This document shows, piece after piece, positions 62,371-64,000 of a DNA stretch of 64,000 nt. Both the position numbers and the translations under genes were made by a program. The stretch comes from Photobacterium profundum. GTDB taxonomy: Bacteria; Pseudomonadota; Gammaproteobacteria; Enterobacterales; Vibrionaceae. The stretch is taken from contig NZ_PYOD01000002.1 of NCBI RefSeq assembly GCF_003026285.1, forward strand, positions 806,001-870,000, written 5' to 3'. The notes beneath the pieces were generated by a model. The model made no database searches. It saw only the letters and a list, made by a program, of their open reading frames with translations, and was not told the origin of the DNA. Each line of letters opens with the position of its first letter. Positions within the stretch are counted from its first letter, which is position 1.

Positions 62371-64000
62371 ATGTTAGAAATTCATTTTATCTGCCCGCTT
62401 CCTAATGGGGTGCATGCACGTCCGGCGACCGAAATTGAATTGCGCGCCAATAAATTTAAGTCAGACATTACTATCGAAAACGTGACCAAGAAGACTAGCG
62501 CAAATGCGAAAAGCGTGCTGTCCATGATTGGTGCCGATATATTATTGGGTGATGAGTGCCGATTCATTATTCAAGGGGAAGATGAGCAAGAAGCACATCG
62601 GCACTTGGGGATATTTGTTGATCAAGAACTGACGGGAATCGATAGCCCACAGGCCGAAGTAACAGGCAGAGAGGCTAAAGCTCTGCCTGGGTATTTGAGA
62701 AGAACTAAACCGAATCTACTTAGAGGTAGTATTGCGGCCAGCGGTATTGGGCGTGGTAGGCCTGAGGTGGTGGGATGCGTTGATCTTCATGCACTAGCGG
62801 CAGAGCTGCCAGTGGTCTCTCTGGATGACAAAGTGGCTGCTATTGATCTTGCTTTAACTAAAACAAGGCAAGATCTTGAAGACCAAATAGCACTTGCGGG
62901 GGATGACGTCAGAACGATCCTGACCGCGCACCTGTCTATTCTCAATGATGCCACCTTGACTGCGAACATTGAAAAAAATCTGGGGCAATGCAATGCCGTT
63001 GCTGTAATTGCCGCAACCAGCGATGAACTCTGTGAGTCATTGCTTCACAGTGAAAGCGCTTATCTGCGCGAGCGAGCGCTGGATATCAGAGACATTGCCT
63101 CGCGCCTTGCCAGTAATATTGTTGGGTATTCCGTTTCTGCGGATATGCACCTGACTCAAGATAGCGTGATTATTTCTAATAGCCTGCTGACACCCAGTCA
63201 ACTTCTTGCATTGCCACTGGATAAAATTAAAGGCTTAGTCATGGGAGAGGGCGGTGACACCTCTCATACTGTGATCTTGGCACGTTCATTTGGTATTCCC
63301 ACACTGAGCGGAATAAAAGAGGCGGCTACACTCTGTCGACAAGCCAGCGTAGTGATCCTTGACGCGGATATTGGTGCATTGGTGATAGATCCAAGCTCCG
63401 ATACTGATCGTTACTATATGCTTGAGGCTCAGAAAAAAGAATTAATAGAGCGCAGGCTTAAGATGGTTAAGTTTCGAAAGATTGCGACCAAAGACCACGT
63501 GCCTGTTAATGTTTCAGCCAACATTGTGACATCTGGTGAAATCGATACGGTATTGGACAATGGTGCCGATGGGGTCGGACTTTATCGTACTGAAATGCTG
63601 TTTTGTGAGTGTAGCGCACCACCTTCGGAGCAAGAACAGTTTGACCATTACAGGCGGGTTATTGAAAAAGCACAAGGCAAGAAGGTTATCATACGTACGC
63701 TCGATATCGGTGGTGATAAACCGTGTGAGTTTATGGGGTTCCCGAACGAAGAAAACCCGTTTCTTGGTTATCGTGCCATTCGTATGTACTCAGAGTATAT
63801 CGAGATAATAAAAAACCAGTTTCGCGCGTTAATTCGTGCGAGCCAGTTTGGCGATGTATCGATTATGGTACCGATGATATCCAATCTCGATGAAATCCGT
63901 TGGATTCGTTCACTACTCGATGCTCTGCGAACAGAGCTTGAACAACAAGGAGTTGCGATCGGCAAGGTGTCTTTGGGGATCATGGTGGAGGTTCCATCTA
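62371..64000 (+). CDS. HPr-enzyme I fusion phosphotransferase, partial (3' end outside window)
   Basis: 543 codons to the window end, starting 1 bp after the mngB stop. Residues 1-90 are HPr (phospho-His15 in LPNGVHARPATE). From about 115 enzyme I begins (AASGIGRGRPEVV), with its phospho-His at residue 299 in GGDTSHTVILARSFGIP and PEP-barrel motifs VSANIVTSGEI, DGVGLYRTEMLF and IRTLDIGGDKP. Proteins of this layout (FryA/PtsA type) usually end in a fructose-type EIIA, which would supply the EIIA missing from this operon. It gives the operon its own PEP phosphorelay. Confidence 0.93.
   Translation, partial: MLEIHFICPLPNGVHARPATEIELRANKFKSDITIENVTKKTSANAKSVLSMIGADILLGDECRFIIQGEDEQEAHRHLGIFVDQELTGIDSPQAEVTGREAKALPGYLRRTKPNLLRGSIAASGIGRGRPEVVGCVDLHALAAELPVVSLDDKVAAIDLALTKTRQDLEDQIALAGDDVRTILTAHLSILNDATLTANIEKNLGQCNAVAVIAATSDELCESLLHSESAYLRERALDIRDIASRLASNIVGYSVSADMHLTQDSVIISNSLLTPSQLLALPLDKIKGLVMGEGGDTSHTVILARSFGIPTLSGIKEAATLCRQASVVILDADIGALVIDPSSDTDRYYMLEAQKKELIERRLKMVKFRKIATKDHVPVNVSANIVTSGEIDTVLDNGADGVGLYRTEMLFCECSAPPSEQEQFDHYRRVIEKAQGKKVIIRTLDIGGDKPCEFMGFPNEENPFLGYRAIRMYSEYIEIIKNQFRALIRASQFGDVSIMVPMISNLDEIRWIRSLLDALRTELEQQGVAIGKVSLGIMVEVPS

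Noticed and set aside
1-64000. tRNA, rRNA, CRISPR, transposase or phage genes
   Set aside because: Looked for and none seen by eye; small RNAs without strong motifs could be missed.

Overview
The window looks like part of a Vibrionaceae chromosome, most likely Photobacterium or a close relative. This rests on the AT-rich composition, Vibrio-like split-PutA/PutP locus, LpxL-type acyltransferase, DUF2946/PCuAC copper pair, foldase-dependent lipase and mannosylglycerate PTS genes. Four direct repeats near 754-939 resemble the 12-mer sites bound by RctB, the initiator of Vibrionaceae chromosome 2. That makes a chromosome 2 location plausible but does not prove it. I saw no rRNA, tRNA, CRISPR array, prophage or transposase gene.

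Layout. 0-1.4 kb: partial AEC carrier, the GATC-rich repeat array and a MITE-like inverted-repeat element. 1.4-8.2 kb: AraC regulator and proline catabolism (putA without its C-terminal ALDH-superfamily domain, that domain as a separate gene, putP, terminator). 8.6-13.3 kb: three small or unknown genes, then a 970-residue HExxH protease/beta-propeller/outer-membrane-barrel protein. 13.6-17.6 kb: lipid A acyltransferase, then a low-GC three-gene surface-glycan cassette. 17.7-24.4 kb: RND efflux operon with LysR regulator. 24.5-28.5 kb: sigma-54 activator facing a DDAH-type hydrolase and an APC antiporter, with two matching palindromes and a sigma-54 promoter between them. 28.5-36.6 kb: cystatin-like lipoprotein, GntP permease and CoA-transferase with LysR regulator, two AraC regulators, and an SBF-family transporter.

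36.8-44.7 kb is a divergent catabolic locus. A YheO-type regulator, RidA and diaminopropionate ammonia-lyase run leftwards. An M24 hydrolase, an Asp/Glu-racemase-like enzyme, two EamA carriers and an M20 amidohydrolase run rightwards. The shared intergenic region carries at least five copies of one operator-like motif. The enzyme set parallels ectoine-utilisation clusters but is not identical, so it may degrade an N-acylated or cyclic diamino acid. 44.9-49.5 kb: small membrane protein, RarD-like carrier, lipase with foldase, and an MgtE-type transporter. Ahead of the MgtE gene is a leader with an MgtL-like 18-codon ORF and two mutually exclusive hairpins, one of which hides the mgtE Shine-Dalgarno.

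49.5-57.3 kb: AraC/PEBP pair, RRM protein, second AEC carrier, copper-chaperone pair, and two exported phosphoesterase-type enzymes. 57.7-64 kb: a PTS operon with an intrinsic terminator in its leader (EIIB, EIIC, GH38 mannosidase, and an HPr-EI fusion cut by the window end), best read as uptake and hydrolysis of mannosylglycerate or a similar mannoside. Overall this is an accessory-type region rich in uptake and catabolism modules, each with a local regulator.
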